From an uncultured Ilumatobacter sp. (GTDB lineage Bacteria; Actinomycetota; Acidimicrobiia; Acidimicrobiales; Ilumatobacteraceae): a stretch of 9,519 nt of DNA. The notes beneath the pieces are model-generated. The model had not been told where the DNA came from and did not search any database. It saw only the letters and a program-made list of their open reading frames with translations. Of the stretch, positions 1 to 6,492 are shown one piece after another (the first letter of the stretch is position 1; the number at the start of each line of letters is the position of its first letter). The stretch covers positions 1 to 9,519 of the forward strand of contig CALAHA010000401.1 in the NCBI GenBank assembly GCA_937891565.1, in the 5' to 3' direction. The position numbers and the translations under genes are program-made.

Positions 1-812
1 GCGTGGTCAAGGTGGTCTACGCGGTACCTGGTGTCCCACATGAGATGAACGACATGGTCCATCGGGCGATCATCCCTGACCTGCTGGAGCGCAGCGGCGA
101 ACGCGCTGTGATTGCCTCGCGGGTTCTGCGCACTTGGGGCGAGAGTGAGAGCGGTTTGAACGAACGTCTCGACGCCATCATCGACCAGCTGGAAACGCTG
201 GACACACCGACGCTCGCGTTTCTGGCGAGTGGTTGGAACGGCCTGAAGGTCCGGCTCACGGCGAAAGGCAAGACGGCTGACGACTGCGCGGCGCAACTCG
301 ATCAGTGGGAAGCAGCGGTTCGCGAGGAGATTGGCGAGTTTGTGTTCGGAACTGACGAAGACACCATGGAATCCGTCGTCCTCGACCTGTGCCGACAGCG
401 CGGCCTGACGCTGGCCGTTGCGGAGTCGGTCACCGGTGGCCTCGTTGGCGGGCGGCTCACCGACATTCCGGGGGCGAGCGAGGTATTTGTTGGCGGAGTG
501 GTCAGCTATGCGACCTCGGTCAAGCAGCAGTTGCTCGGCGTATCAGACGGCCCAGTGGTCAGTGAGTTGGCCGCGCGAGAGATGGCTGCTGGGGTCCGGG
601 AGCGCCTTGTGGCGGATGTCGGGCTCTCGCTCACCGGGGTCGCCGGGCCGGATGAACAGGATGGAGAGCCCGCTGGAACCCTCTTCGTGGGCATGATTGG
701 CCCCGGGTTCGACGAGGTCCGCCAAATCCGACTGCCGGGCATTCGGGAACAGATGCGGCAGTTCTCTGTGATCACCGCGCTGGGATTCCTGCGCCGCCAT
801 CTCGACGCCTGA
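1..812 (+). CDS. cinA: CinA-like protein (nicotinamide-nucleotide amidohydrolase domain), 5' end outside window
   Basis: Two-domain CinA family protein missing its beginning. The first visible residues (VPGVPHEM, about 8-15 of the 269 visible) match the end of the MoCF/COG1058 domain, so about 150 N-terminal residues lie upstream and the GTG at base 3 is probably internal. The C-terminal PncC domain covers about 122-269. It has the AESxTGG signature at 140-146 with the presumed catalytic Ser142, then SYATSVKQQLLGV near 168-180, and a TGVAGP loop at 211-216 followed by GEPAGT. By family knowledge this domain deamidates nicotinamide mononucleotide to nicotinate mononucleotide in the cytoplasm, salvaging pyridine nucleotides; the N-terminal domain is linked to ADP-ribose hydrolysis. 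Two small departures: Val where AESCTGG is usual, and DEQD where the glycine-rich GPGG stretch is common. The next gene starts 51 nt downstream with no terminator between, so read-through is possible. Confidence 0.92.
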   Translation, partial: VVKVVYAVPGVPHEMNDMVHRAIIPDLLERSGERAVIASRVLRTWGESESGLNERLDAIIDQLETLDTPTLAFLASGWNGLKVRLTAKGKTADDCAAQLDQWEAAVREEIGEFVFGTDEDTMESVVLDLCRQRGLTLAVAESVTGGLVGGRLTDIPGASEVFVGGVVSYATSVKQQLLGVSDGPVVSELAAREMAAGVRERLVADVGLSLTGVAGPDEQDGEPAGTLFVGMIGPGFDEVRQIRLPGIREQMRQFSVITALGFLRRHLDA

Positions 813-863
813 AGCAGAGGTGGCGTACCGCAGGGGTCTGTGATCGCTACCGTTGTTCGATGA

Positions 864-3017
864 ATGGTGAATGACGATTGGAATTCCGACCGAGCCGTCC
901 CCGGCCGAGGCCCAGCTGGTCCGCCGCGCCGGTCTCCGCTGACGGCGAGCGAACGGCGACAGCGCAATCTGATTATCGGGCTCAGTATCGGGTCGGTCGT
1001 TGTTTTGCTTGCCGGGATGATCGCGTTCGTCGCAACCCGCGAGGGCGGAGCGGCGACGACAGCACAGTCGTCTGCGGGTCCCACGTCGGCGCCCGACACG
1101 GTTCCGGTTACGTCGATGACGACTACAGCAACGGATCCATCGGCAACCTTGGTCGAAACCACAGTCCCCACGACGACCGTCCCGATCGTTGCGAATGCCG
1201 ATGCGGGTCCTGATCTCGCTGTGAACCGCGGCAGCGAGTTCCGGCTCATTGCCGCCGACTTGGCCCCGGGCACGCCGAACGCTGCGGTGCGCTGGACACA
1301 GATCGATGGCCCTGACGCAACGGCTGGCGTCGGCAGTTTGCGCGGGGCCGAAGCCGTGGCAAAGGCACCGGATGAGGTTGCAACGCTGGCATTTACACTC
1401 GAAGTCGCCGGAACCGATGGTGTTGCCACTGACGACGTCGTCGTCCGAGTTTTCGAAGATGCCAGCCGGGCAGCGTTTGTCGACGGTGAGCGGGGAACTG
1501 CTGCGGGGGACGGGACGATGGCGGCGCCGTTTCAGTCGATCGCTGCAGCAGCCGCTGCGGCGAGAGGGAGCGATCTCTACGTGCGCAGCGTTGGTATCTA
1601 TGACGAGTCGGGTGCGACGATCGAGTTGGGGCCAGGCATGAGTGTCTACGGCGGGTTCGATGAGAAATGGAATCGTGATGCGGATCGGCGGGCGGTGATC
1701 ACTGGTCACGAGGTGGCGATGACGGTATTTGGTGATGCCGAGCGGTGGATTGCCTCGATTGAGCTCAAGAGTGCCGACGTCACCGGCGAAGGGCCATCGA
1801 TCGGCGTTCTCATTTCGGGCGCGCAGCAGGTCAACCTCATCGACAGCCGAGTGGTGTCGGGTCGAGGTGGCGCAGGGGCTCCTGGAGACAGCGGAGCGGT
1901 GAGTGTTGGCGTGTCTGCCACGGACGTCGACCAGCTGTCGATCGAGCGCAGCACGGTCAACGGTGGCAACGGTGGCAACGGCGGCATTGCACCCGACACC
2001 GATGGCGTGGCCGAAGCTGGGGGCTCTGGCATGTCTGCAAATGGGCGTAACGGCGGCAGTGGGTCGGGCGTCGGCGGTTCTGGAGGCCGTGGCGGCGAGA
2101 CGAGCAGCGGCGCCAACGGCGGGAGTGGACAAGCAAGCGGGGGCCAAGGCGGCACAAACAGCGCTCCTGACGGTCGCCCAGGAAGTGGCGGTGTCGGCGG
2201 TGTCGGCGGTGCCGGCGGCGATGGCGGTGACGCTCTGGTCTCTCAAGCCGGCCAAGAGACGGTTCCCGTCGGCGCGACCGGCGGAACAGGCAAGCCGGGC
2301 ATCACAGGGCGTGGTGGGGGCGGTGGCGGCGGCGGGTTTGGTCCGCTGCTCGTCGCCGGTGGTGGTGGCGGCGGCGCAGGTGCTGGTGGCGCCCCAGGCA
2401 GTGGAGCTACTGGTGGCGGTGGTGGCGGCGGATCGGTCGGCCTCCATGCTGTCGGTGTCGATCGCCTGGTGATTTCGGAATCACTCGTCGCTGGTGGCCG
2501 CGGTGGCGATGGTGCTGCTGGTGGTGCTGGCGCCCCGGGAGGTGCAGGAGGACGCGGCGGCGCAGGAGCAGTCGGTGTCAACGGAGTAATTGCCGGCGGC
2601 GATGGCGGCGGCGCTGGTGCTGGGGGTGGCGGCGGCCATGGTGGTGCTGGCGGTGGCGGTGCCGGTGGGCCTTCCTACGGCATGTTGACGACTCGAGTCG
2701 CCGAACTGTTCATCGACTCGACCCGCGTTCGTGGGGGCGGCGGTGGTGCAGGCGCTGACGGCGGTGCCGGTGGCCGCAACGGTGGTGCTGGTGGGAACGG
2801 CACCGCCCGAGCCGGCGGACTCCCCGGTTCGCCGGGTGGGGCCAACCCCGAGGCACGGGGCGATGGCGCATCTGGCGGTTCGTCGTACGGCTGGTTTGAC
2901 GACTCAGGAGCCGATCAGGCATTCAGCGACGCTTCGTTCGGAGCTGGCACAGCAGGCTCTGGCGGCGACGGCGCCACCGCTGGCGATGACGGTGCGGTCA
3001 TCACGTCGAACGTCTGA
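864..3017 (+). CDS. Membrane-anchored cell-surface protein: PKD/REJ-like domain plus DUF1565-like beta-helix with glycine-rich loops
   Basis: 717 residues, predicted single-pass with an N-in orientation. A basic cytoplasmic head (1-34, ending RRQR) is followed by one hydrophobic segment at about 35-57. Next comes a Thr/Ser/Pro stalk (about 64-108), which could be glycosylated. A PKD/REJ-like immunoglobulin-fold domain (about 111-197) begins with DAGPDLAVNRGS and contains VRWTQIDGP. At 206-280 there is a DUF1565-type start of a right-handed beta-helix: PFQSIAAA at 222-229, a YDESG element, then VYGGFDEKWN. From 312 on, five 25-residue rungs recur (312, 347, 524, 604, 674), separated by loops very rich in Gly, up to about 157 residues long. 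No sortase motif or second membrane segment is seen. A hexamer TACCGT (848-853) lies 10 nt before the ATG, and there is no clear Shine-Dalgarno. A role in the envelope or adhesion is inference. It resembles PE_PGRS proteins only in composition. Confidence 0.85.
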   Translation: MVNDDWNSDRAVPGRGPAGPPRRSPLTASERRQRNLIIGLSIGSVVVLLAGMIAFVATREGGAATTAQSSAGPTSAPDTVPVTSMTTTATDPSATLVETTVPTTTVPIVANADAGPDLAVNRGSEFRLIAADLAPGTPNAAVRWTQIDGPDATAGVGSLRGAEAVAKAPDEVATLAFTLEVAGTDGVATDDVVVRVFEDASRAAFVDGERGTAAGDGTMAAPFQSIAAAAAAARGSDLYVRSVGIYDESGATIELGPGMSVYGGFDEKWNRDADRRAVITGHEVAMTVFGDAERWIASIELKSADVTGEGPSIGVLISGAQQVNLIDSRVVSGRGGAGAPGDSGAVSVGVSATDVDQLSIERSTVNGGNGGNGGIAPDTDGVAEAGGSGMSANGRNGGSGSGVGGSGGRGGETSSGANGGSGQASGGQGGTNSAPDGRPGSGGVGGVGGAGGDGGDALVSQAGQETVPVGATGGTGKPGITGRGGGGGGGGFGPLLVAGGGGGGAGAGGAPGSGATGGGGGGGSVGLHAVGVDRLVISESLVAGGRGGDGAAGGAGAPGGAGGRGGAGAVGVNGVIAGGDGGGAGAGGGGGHGGAGGGGAGGPSYGMLTTRVAELFIDSTRVRGGGGGAGADGGAGGRNGGAGGNGTARAGGLPGSPGGANPEARGDGASGGSSYGWFDDSGADQAFSDASFGAGTAGSGGDGATAGDDGAVITSNV

Positions 3018-3065
3018 TCAGTGCAGCTGAAGCCCGGCAGGCTCGGCGCCACGATTGTCCGGCGA

Positions 3066-3071
3066 TAACGT
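3066..3071 (+). promoter_or_regulatory. Candidate -10 element for tRNA-Arg
   Basis: TAACGT fits the TANNNT actinobacterial -10 pattern and ends 9 nt before the mature 5' end of the tRNA. No convincing -35 lies 16-18 nt upstream. The call rests on position and hexamer only. Confidence 0.3.
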
Positions 3072-3080
3072 CTCTCTCTT

Positions 3081-3158
3081 GCCTTCGTAGCTCAGCCCGG
3101 ATAGAGCAGCGGGTTTCTACCCCGTCGGTCGCAGGTTCGAATCCTGCCGGAGGCGCCA
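3081..3158 (+). tRNA. tRNA-Arg (anticodon UCU), CCA encoded
   Basis: Complete cloverleaf. The acceptor arms GCCTTCG and CGGAGGC pair over seven positions with one G-T. The D stem is GCTC/GAGC. The anticodon stem GCGGG/CCCGT encloses the loop TTTCTAC, so the anticodon at 3116-3118 is TCT, reading AGA and AGG arginine codons. The variable region is five bases. The T arm is GCAGG-TTCGAAT-CCTGC, the discriminator is G (3155), and CCA is encoded at 3156-3158. It reads the rare AGR codons in a high-GC genome. It lies 59 nt before carD, with a TANNNT hexamer at 3176-3181 in between that could give carD its own promoter. Confidence 0.96.
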
Positions 3159-3217
3159 ATCGTAAGGTTCGGGGCTAGCATCGCCTTTCCGCCATCCGAC
3201 GACCCAAGAGGTTCTGC

Positions 3218-3748
3218 GTGAAATTTAAGAAGGGCGAAACCGTCATCTACCCCCAGCATGGCGCGTGTGTCGTGCAGGGGACAAAGAAGATGGAGTTCTT
3301 CGGCGAGAAGCAGGAGTACTTGATCCTGAAGACCGTCATCAACGAAATGACCTTGCGCGTGCCGCTCGACAACACCGACGGTGTTGGCGTGCGTCCTCCT
3401 GTGTCGGCTGACGAACTCGAAGACCTCGTGTCAGTGTTGGCAAAGCCGGACCCGCGTGTGCCCAGCAACTGGAGCCGTCGTTTCAAGAACCACCAGGAAA
3501 AGCTGAAGAGCGGCGACGTGTATCAGGTCGCCGAAGTCGTGCGAAACCTGGCTGCTCGAAACCGTGATGCGTCGCTGTCTGCAGCCGAGCGCACCATGTA
3601 CGAGCGTGCCCGGGTGAACCTGGTGTCAGAGATCTCTCCGGCGTTGAAGGTGTCGGCTGAAGATGCTGAGATCTATCTCGATGAGGCGCTCGCCAAGGGC
3701 GTACTCAAAGACGGCCAAGCAGAGACGCCCAAAAAGAAGAAGAAGTGA
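3218..3748 (+). CDS. carD: CarD-family RNA polymerase-binding transcription regulator
   Basis: 176 residues. The N-terminal RNAP-interaction (Tudor-like) domain covers about 1-60, opening FKKGETVIYPQHGACVV and running to LRVPLDN. The C-terminal helical DNA-binding domain covers about 70-160 and contains NWSRRFK at 84-90. Trp85 and the nearby Arg residues match the Trp that mycobacterial CarD wedges into the upstream edge of the promoter bubble. In actinobacteria CarD binds the RNAP beta subunit and stabilises open complexes at rRNA and many other promoters; that is family knowledge. The start is GTG, supported by AAGAGG at 3206-3211, six bases upstream. The protein ends in a run of lysines (172-176) beyond the usual CarD domain, a basic tail that may add non-specific nucleic-acid contact (inference). 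The next gene is not ispD or ispF, which often follow carD in mycobacteria. A strong hairpin overlaps the stop codon. Confidence 0.95.
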   Translation: MKFKKGETVIYPQHGACVVQGTKKMEFFGEKQEYLILKTVINEMTLRVPLDNTDGVGVRPPVSADELEDLVSVLAKPDPRVPSNWSRRFKNHQEKLKSGDVYQVAEVVRNLAARNRDASLSAAERTMYERARVNLVSEISPALKVSAEDAEIYLDEALAKGVLKDGQAETPKKKKK

Positions 3749-3778
3749 GCTCGGCGGGGCTTGTCCCCGCTCGCTCAC
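3745..3778 (+). terminator. Strong hairpin at the end of carD, no U-tract
   Basis: The outer arms GTGAGC and GCTCAC and the inner arms GCGGGG and CCCCGC give 12 paired positions. They are separated by a small asymmetric internal loop (TCG opposite TC) and closed by a CTTGT loop. The 5' arm overlaps the carD stop codon. No T-run follows. This suits the U-tract-poor terminators proposed in actinobacteria, but it could instead be an mRNA 3' stability element. Confidence 0.6.
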
Positions 3779-3924
3779 GTCAAGTCGCCTACGACCCAAT
3801 CGAGGTCGAAGCGCACTGTCACCAGAAGGTGATCTGACATCGCTGCCCACTCGGCCCCCAGCCGGCATGGCTCAGCCGGCGGCTGCAATGTCGGCGGTAA
3901 TCGTCACGGGCTGTCGCGACCTGA

Positions 3925-3930
3925 AAGAAT
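3925..3930 (+). promoter_or_regulatory. Candidate -10 of a leaderless promoter before the dehydrogenase gene
   Basis: AAGAAT matches four of six TATAAT positions, including the key A2 and T6, and ends 7 nt before the ATG at 3938. That spacing would place transcription start at or next to the start codon. A weak GAAAG at 3923-3927 overlaps it and could instead be a poor Shine-Dalgarno. Confidence 0.3.
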
Positions 3931-3937
3931 CAGCTGT

Positions 3938-4819
3938 ATGAGTGACCAGTCGAAGATCGCATTTCTCGGAACCGGCGTGATGGGCGCACCGATGGCCCGG
4001 CACCTCAAGCGGGCGGGGCACGAACTTGTCATCTTCAACCGCACGGGAGCTAAGGCGCTGGCATGGGTCGCACTCAATGGTGGCCAGGCTGCACCGACTC
4101 CGGCCGAATGTGTCGACGGTGCCGATTTCGTCATGATGTGCGTCGGAAACGATGACGACGTCCGCGAGGTGGTGTTCGGCGAGACGGGAGCGCTTGGGTC
4201 GATGGCCGCAGGGTCGGTCTTGATCGATCACACGACGGCATCGGCCAGCCTCGCACGCGAGTTGGCGGCGGCCTGCGCCGAGCGCGGGATCGGGTTTGTT
4301 GACGCTCCGGTGTCTGGCGGCCAGGTCGGTGCCGAGAACGGGCAGCTGACAGTGATGTGCGGGTGCGACGACGTCGAGACGTACGAACGTGCCGCCGCCG
4401 TGATCGAAGCGTTCGCCAAGCAATGCGCCCTCCTCGGGCCGGCCGGGTCGGGCCAGCTCACCAAAATGGTCAACCAGATCTGCATTGCAGGTGTCGTGCA
4501 GGGCCTCGCCGAGGGCTTGAACTTCGCCGAACGAGCGGGGCTCGACATCGCCGAAGTTGTCGGGGTCATTGGCAAGGGCGCGGCCCAAAGCTGGCAGATG
4601 GACAACCGAGCCGGCACCATGGCCGACGGCGAGTACGACTTTGGGTTCGCCGTCGAATTGATGCGCAAGGACCTCGGTATTTGCCTCGAGGAAGCCGAAC
4701 GCAACAGTGCACGGCTCCCGGTGACTGCGGTGATCGATCAGTTCTACAAGCAGGTCGTTGCACGTGGCGGGGATCGCTGGGACACGAGCAGCTTGATCGA
4801 TTTGCTGCGCAACTCCTGA
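3938..4819 (+). CDS. NAD(P)-dependent beta-hydroxyacid dehydrogenase (3-hydroxyisobutyrate dehydrogenase / glyoxylate-succinic semialdehyde reductase family)
   Basis: 293 residues, the usual length for this family. The Rossmann domain opens with IAFLGTGVMGAPMARHL (7-23), containing GxGxMGxPM. After the second strand comes FNRT (33-36); an Arg here is typical of members preferring NADP(H). DHTT at 97-100 and DAPVSGG at 122-128 form the substrate-binding signature. GSGQLTKMVNQ (170-180) carries the presumed catalytic Lys176 and Asn179. KDLG at 244-247 is the conserved C-terminal motif. The enzyme interconverts a 3- or 4-hydroxyacid and its semialdehyde, for example 3-hydroxyisobutyrate and methylmalonate semialdehyde; the exact substrate cannot be fixed from sequence. 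Its stop lies 3 nt from the stop of a convergent omega-transaminase, a family that produces such semialdehydes, so a shared pathway is plausible but they are not one operon. Confidence 0.9.
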   Translation: MSDQSKIAFLGTGVMGAPMARHLKRAGHELVIFNRTGAKALAWVALNGGQAAPTPAECVDGADFVMMCVGNDDDVREVVFGETGALGSMAAGSVLIDHTTASASLARELAAACAERGIGFVDAPVSGGQVGAENGQLTVMCGCDDVETYERAAAVIEAFAKQCALLGPAGSGQLTKMVNQICIAGVVQGLAEGLNFAERAGLDIAEVVGVIGKGAAQSWQMDNRAGTMADGEYDFGFAVELMRKDLGICLEEAERNSARLPVTAVIDQFYKQVVARGGDRWDTSSLIDLLRNS

Positions 4820-4822
4820 ATT

Positions 4823-6082
4823 TTAAGAGACCGTGGCGGCGAGGACGTCGACGATGCGATCGACCTGTTCGTCGGTCGTGACGAGCGGCGGGCAGTACGT
4901 GATGGTGTCGGTGCCGATGGCGCGAGTGATGACGCCGGCCTCGATCATCGCGTCGCGGATCTGCATAGCGTCTTGATCGGCGCGCAATCCGACTGCGAAC
5001 ACTGCACCCTCTCCGCGGACGTGATCGACCCCACCGTCTTCGGCGATTGCGCGGAGCCCACGGTGGAGGCGATAACCCATACCTTGACCGGCTCGGAGCA
5101 GCTTCTGCTGTTCGATGATCTCGATGTTCTTCAGCCCAGCAGCGCAGGCGGCAGCGTGCCCCGAGTAGGTGTAGCCGTGGCGGAGGATGAAGTCGCGGTC
5201 GGCTTCGAGCGCGTCGCGCACCTGGCGGCCCACGATGACGCCGCCGAGGGGCTGATAGCCAGAGGTGACGCCCTTTGCAAACGTGGTGAGGTCAGGCGTG
5301 ACGCCGTAGTGCTCTGCAGCGAACCAGGTTCCGAGCCTGCCGAACCCGGTGATCACCTCATCGAAGATCAGAAGGGCGCCGTGCTGGTCGCACAGGCGTC
5401 GTGCGTCAGCGAGGTAGCCGTCCGTGGGCGGAAAGACGCCGGCGGCCCCCTGGAGCGGCTCGGTGAGCACTGCAGCGATCTCGCCGGACCGCTCGGCCAT
5501 GAGCCGCGAGAGTGCCTCTATGTCGTCGGCAGGAACCTGCACCACGTCCTCGAGCAGCGTGCCGTAGCCAACCTTGTTGAGTGGCAGGCCCTGGGCGCTG
5601 GTGCCGCCGTAGTTGGTGCCGTGGTATCCCCGCTCGCGGGAGATGATCAGCCGGCGTTCGGGGTTCCCATCGAGGGCTTGGGCGAGGCGGGCGAGTTTCA
5701 TCGCGGAGTCGATTGCTTCGGATCCGGACCCGGTGAAGAACACCCGGGCTTCAGGCATTGGCGTGAGGCTGACGATTTTCTCGGCCAGCGCATCGGCCGG
5801 TGCGTTGGTGAACGGGTCGAAGCAAGAGTAGGACGCGATCTGGCGGATCTGAGCGGCGATTGCGTCAGCCATGTCGCCGCGTCCGTGACCGACCTGGCAG
5901 TACCACAGGCTTGCCATTGCGTCGATCATCTCGTGCCCGGTGTGGTCCCAGACGAGGGAACCGCGGCCGTGTGTGATGCTCGGAAAGCGCTCACGTGTCG
6001 GTTTCGCGAATGGGTGTAAAAAGGCGCCGGGCATGAGACCATTGTGCCAGTCCGCGACGGTGCTGGCCGACTTTGACGTCAT
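4823..6082 (-). CDS. Class III PLP-dependent aminotransferase (omega-transaminase type)
   Basis: 419 residues from the ATG at 6082. HPF at 23-25 is followed by MASLWYCQVGHG with Trp60. FFTGSGSEA at about 115-123 binds the cofactor phosphate. YHG at 153-155 stacks on PLP. IFDEVITGFGR (239-249) carries Asp241. TTFAKG holds the Schiff-base Lys270, YSGH is at 306-309, and TRAIG includes Arg387, matching the flipping substrate-carboxylate arginine. Trp60 and Tyr153 fall at the same numbers as in the Chromobacterium violaceum omega-transaminase, which supports this start. The open frame runs back to 6232, but that part lies opposite the FKBP gene. The alternative ATG at 6034 gives 403 residues and has CACAAT 6 nt upstream. 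The enzyme likely moves an amino group from an omega-amino acid or amine to pyruvate or a related acceptor; the substrate is not determinable. Confidence 0.88.
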   Translation of the reverse strand: MTSKSASTVADWHNGLMPGAFLHPFAKPTRERFPSITHGRGSLVWDHTGHEMIDAMASLWYCQVGHGRGDMADAIAAQIRQIASYSCFDPFTNAPADALAEKIVSLTPMPEARVFFTGSGSEAIDSAMKLARLAQALDGNPERRLIISRERGYHGTNYGGTSAQGLPLNKVGYGTLLEDVVQVPADDIEALSRLMAERSGEIAAVLTEPLQGAAGVFPPTDGYLADARRLCDQHGALLIFDEVITGFGRLGTWFAAEHYGVTPDLTTFAKGVTSGYQPLGGVIVGRQVRDALEADRDFILRHGYTYSGHAAACAAGLKNIEIIEQQKLLRAGQGMGYRLHRGLRAIAEDGGVDHVRGEGAVFAVGLRADQDAMQIRDAMIEAGVITRAIGTDTITYCPPLVTTDEQVDRIVDVLAATVS

Positions 6083-6109
6083 CGCCGTTCGGTCAGTTTC
6101 TGGTGCCGT

Positions 6110-6115
6110 TATCCT
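6110..6115 (+). promoter_or_regulatory. Candidate -10 of a leaderless promoter for the FKBP gene
   Basis: TATCCT fits TANNNT and ends exactly 7 nt before the ATG at 6123, so transcription would begin at the start codon. No ribosome-binding site lies upstream. A TTGACG at 6073-6078 looks like a -35 but is 31 nt from this -10, too far to serve it. Confidence 0.45.
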
Positions 6116-6122
6116 TCGGGGA

Positions 6123-6491
6123 ATGCAGAAGCCCGAAATCACCATCCCCGCCGAAGATCCGCCTGCGGAGCTCGTCGTCGACGACATCACCGTCGGTGAC
6201 GGCGACGAGGCTATAGCAGGCCGTGCGGTCACTGTTCACTACGTTGGCGTGTCCTGGTCGACCGGTGTCGAATTTGATGCCTCCTGGAACCGTATGGAGC
6301 CCTTCCAGTTCGGCCTCGGCCAGAGCCAGGTCATCCAGGGCTGGGACGAAGGGGTCGCGGGCATGAAGGTCGGCGGTCGTCGTCGTCTCACCATCCCGCC
6401 ACACATGGGCTACGGCCCAGCAGGCGCCGGTGGTGTCATTGCTGGCAACGAGACGCTTGTCTTCGTTGTCGACCTCCTCGGCGTCGGCTGA
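6123..6491 (+). CDS. FKBP-type peptidyl-prolyl cis-trans isomerase, single-domain, cytoplasmic
   Basis: 122 residues, essentially one FKBP fold with a 20-residue N-terminal lead and no signal peptide, so probably cytoplasmic. Binding-pocket residues can be assigned by alignment to human FKBP12: Tyr40 (VHYVG), Phe51-Asp52 (EFDASW), Phe61 or Phe63, Val70-Ile71, Trp74 (VIQGWDEGVAGMKVGGRRR), Tyr97 (GYGPAG) and Phe114 (LVFVVDLL). The complete pocket suggests an active isomerase that speeds Xaa-Pro bond rotation during folding. The frame is open upstream to 5940, but that portion is antisense to the transaminase and lacks FKBP sequence; ATG 6123 sits just ahead of the domain with a -10-like hexamer 7 nt before it. 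The stop is 1 nt from the end of the convergent small gene on the other strand, with no terminator between. Confidence 0.95.
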   Translation: MQKPEITIPAEDPPAELVVDDITVGDGDEAIAGRAVTVHYVGVSWSTGVEFDASWNRMEPFQFGLGQSQVIQGWDEGVAGMKVGGRRRLTIPPHMGYGPAGAGGVIAGNETLVFVVDLLGVG

Positions 6492-6492
6492 C

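Noticed and set aside
543..2447. 634-residue open frame on the minus strand, and a 307-residue one at 506-1429
   Set aside because: They lie opposite cinA and the glycine-rich gene. Their length follows from G/C-rich third positions of the real genes, and the translation is Arg/Ala/Thr-rich with no recognisable domain.
2100..2880. Possible CRISPR array or minisatellite in the repetitive glycine-coding region
   Set aside because: The repeats are GGN-codon runs that keep reading frame, vary in length and lack constant repeats with unique spacers.
864..3017. Assignment of the glycine-rich gene to mycobacterial PE_PGRS
   Set aside because: There is no PE domain; instead there is a membrane anchor, a PKD/REJ-like domain and a DUF1565-like helix. 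Only the glycine content is shared.
3861..3880. GCCGGC repeated with an 8-nt gap, able to form a hairpin before the dehydrogenase gene
   Set aside because: The hexamer is self-complementary and common in GC-rich DNA; the stem is short, has no T-run and sits between two stronger signals. The rest of the 3779-3937 spacer shows nothing else.
4973..6019. 348-residue open frame on the plus strand
   Set aside because: It is fully antisense to the transaminase, which has all its catalytic motifs. The plus-strand translation shows no family features.
5940..6122. Upstream extension of the FKBP frame (61 residues)
   Set aside because: It is antisense to the transaminase start region, has no signal peptide or FKBP sequence, and has no start signal.
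6083..6232. Upstream extension of the transaminase frame (50 more residues)
   Set aside because: It overlaps the FKBP coding region in antisense and adds Ser/Pro/Thr-rich sequence unlike the family; Trp60/Tyr153 numbering fits ATG 6082.
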